Position numbers and translations under genes: made by a program | Shown here: positions 4,972 to 5,202 of the stretch, in pieces | Layout: the number at the start of each line of letters is the position of its first letter | How positions within the stretch are numbered: position 1 is the first letter of the stretch | The notes under the pieces: model-generated | What the model was told of the DNA's origin: nothing | The model's database searches: none | The model's input: the letters and a program-made list of their open reading frames with translations, nothing else | Source of the DNA: an uncultured Desulfovibrio sp. | GTDB lineage: Bacteria; Desulfobacterota; Desulfovibrionia; Desulfovibrionales; Desulfovibrionaceae | Assembly (NCBI GenBank): GCA_946490455.1 | Contig: CAMLXE010000148.1 | Location: forward strand, 1 to 5,202 | Direction of reading: 5' to 3' | DNA: 5,202 nucleotides

Positions 4972-5202
4972 TCACCTTTCTTCTGCAAGAAGTTTCGTTA
5001 GCCCCGACAGGCTGCCGGACGTATTTTCACCAGTTTCTGAAGCCCACTCAAGAAGGAGCACCCTCTGTTGAACACAGCAGAAGGATAGGGAGACTGCCTC
5101 TTTTTCCATCGAACAGGCAGTGTCGGATATATGGGGCTGGAAATTTTGTTCGGATTGTGATAGATGATTTGTTGAATTGTCAGGAAATTGGCCCTGAACA
5201 TT
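4972..5202 (-). CDS. Unidentified protein, C-terminal 76 codons (cut by window edge)
   Basis: An uninterrupted minus-strand frame enters from the right edge and ends with TGA at 4972-4974. The tail reads ...SMEKEAVSLSFCCVQQRV, then LLLEWASETGENTSGSLSGL, then TKLLAEER. The first 30 residues are rich in Gln, Asn and Ser, and the rest is more mixed. The stop sits in the ribosome binding site of the 61-codon ORF, 4 bases before its ATG, a spacing typical of translationally coupled operon genes; this is the main reason to prefer it over another frame open across the same stretch (4998-5201). No family is recognised and the start lies outside the window. An open run of 77 codons can occur by chance, so the call is tentative. 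Confidence 0.35.
   Translation of the reverse strand, partial: NVQGQFPDNSTNHLSQSEQNFQPHISDTACSMEKEAVSLSFCCVQQRVLLLEWASETGENTSGSLSGLTKLLAEER

Noticed and set aside
4998..5201. 67-codon minus-strand ORF starting with ATG at the window edge
   Set aside because: Another frame is open over the same stretch and ends in a coupled arrangement with the next ORF. This one shows no motif, stops about 30 bases before the next start, and its ATG lies at the edge with no visible ribosome binding site.
1..5202. tRNA, rRNA, CRISPR array, insertion sequence or defence system
   Set aside because: No T-loop pattern, regularly spaced repeats, transposase motifs or terminal inverted repeats were seen on either strand.

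Overview
The window carries a minus-strand block of housekeeping genes that joins ribosome biogenesis to phospholipid and fatty-acid initiation. In transcription order, from high to low coordinates, it holds a DUF177/YceD-family protein, rpmF (ribosomal protein L32), plsX, fabH and the 5' part of fabG. This gene order is known from many bacteria. Balanced base composition, the protein sequences (four-cysteine L32, cysteine-rich YceD protein, PlsX with SAGHSGA) and the layout resemble Desulfovibrionaceae (Desulfobacterota). That placement is an inference from recollection, not a search.

Right part (about 3557-5202): the first clear gene is a complete fold-type I PLP aminotransferase (3607-4791, minus). 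Upstream, to the window edge, lie two weaker minus-strand candidates. One is the 3' end of an open frame that stops inside the ribosome binding site of the next. The other is a 61-codon ORF with a twin-arginine-like N-terminus whose stop overlaps the aminotransferase start by 10 bases. The second looks like the front of an exported protein that has lost its body. A strong hairpin without a clear U-tract follows the aminotransferase, and a weaker hairpin with a six-U tail lies further down. The 296-base gap before the DUF177 gene also holds a possible promoter.

Left part (1-3310): DUF177 and rpmF are separated by 109 bases with a small hairpin just upstream of a strong rpmF ribosome binding site. 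rpmF and plsX overlap by 14 bases. plsX and fabH are 24 bases apart. A 120-base gap separates fabH from fabG and holds a good sigma-70-type promoter, so fabG and whatever follows it can probably be transcribed independently of the upstream genes.

Together, PlsX makes acyl-phosphate from acyl-ACP for phospholipid synthesis, FabH starts new acyl chains, and FabG does the first reduction of each elongation cycle. L32 and the YceD protein serve the large ribosomal subunit, so the cluster can couple membrane growth to ribosome production. I see no mobile element, CRISPR array, tRNA, rRNA or defence system. The window is mainly conserved core; its less ordinary parts are the intergenic regions and the possible gene remnant at the right.
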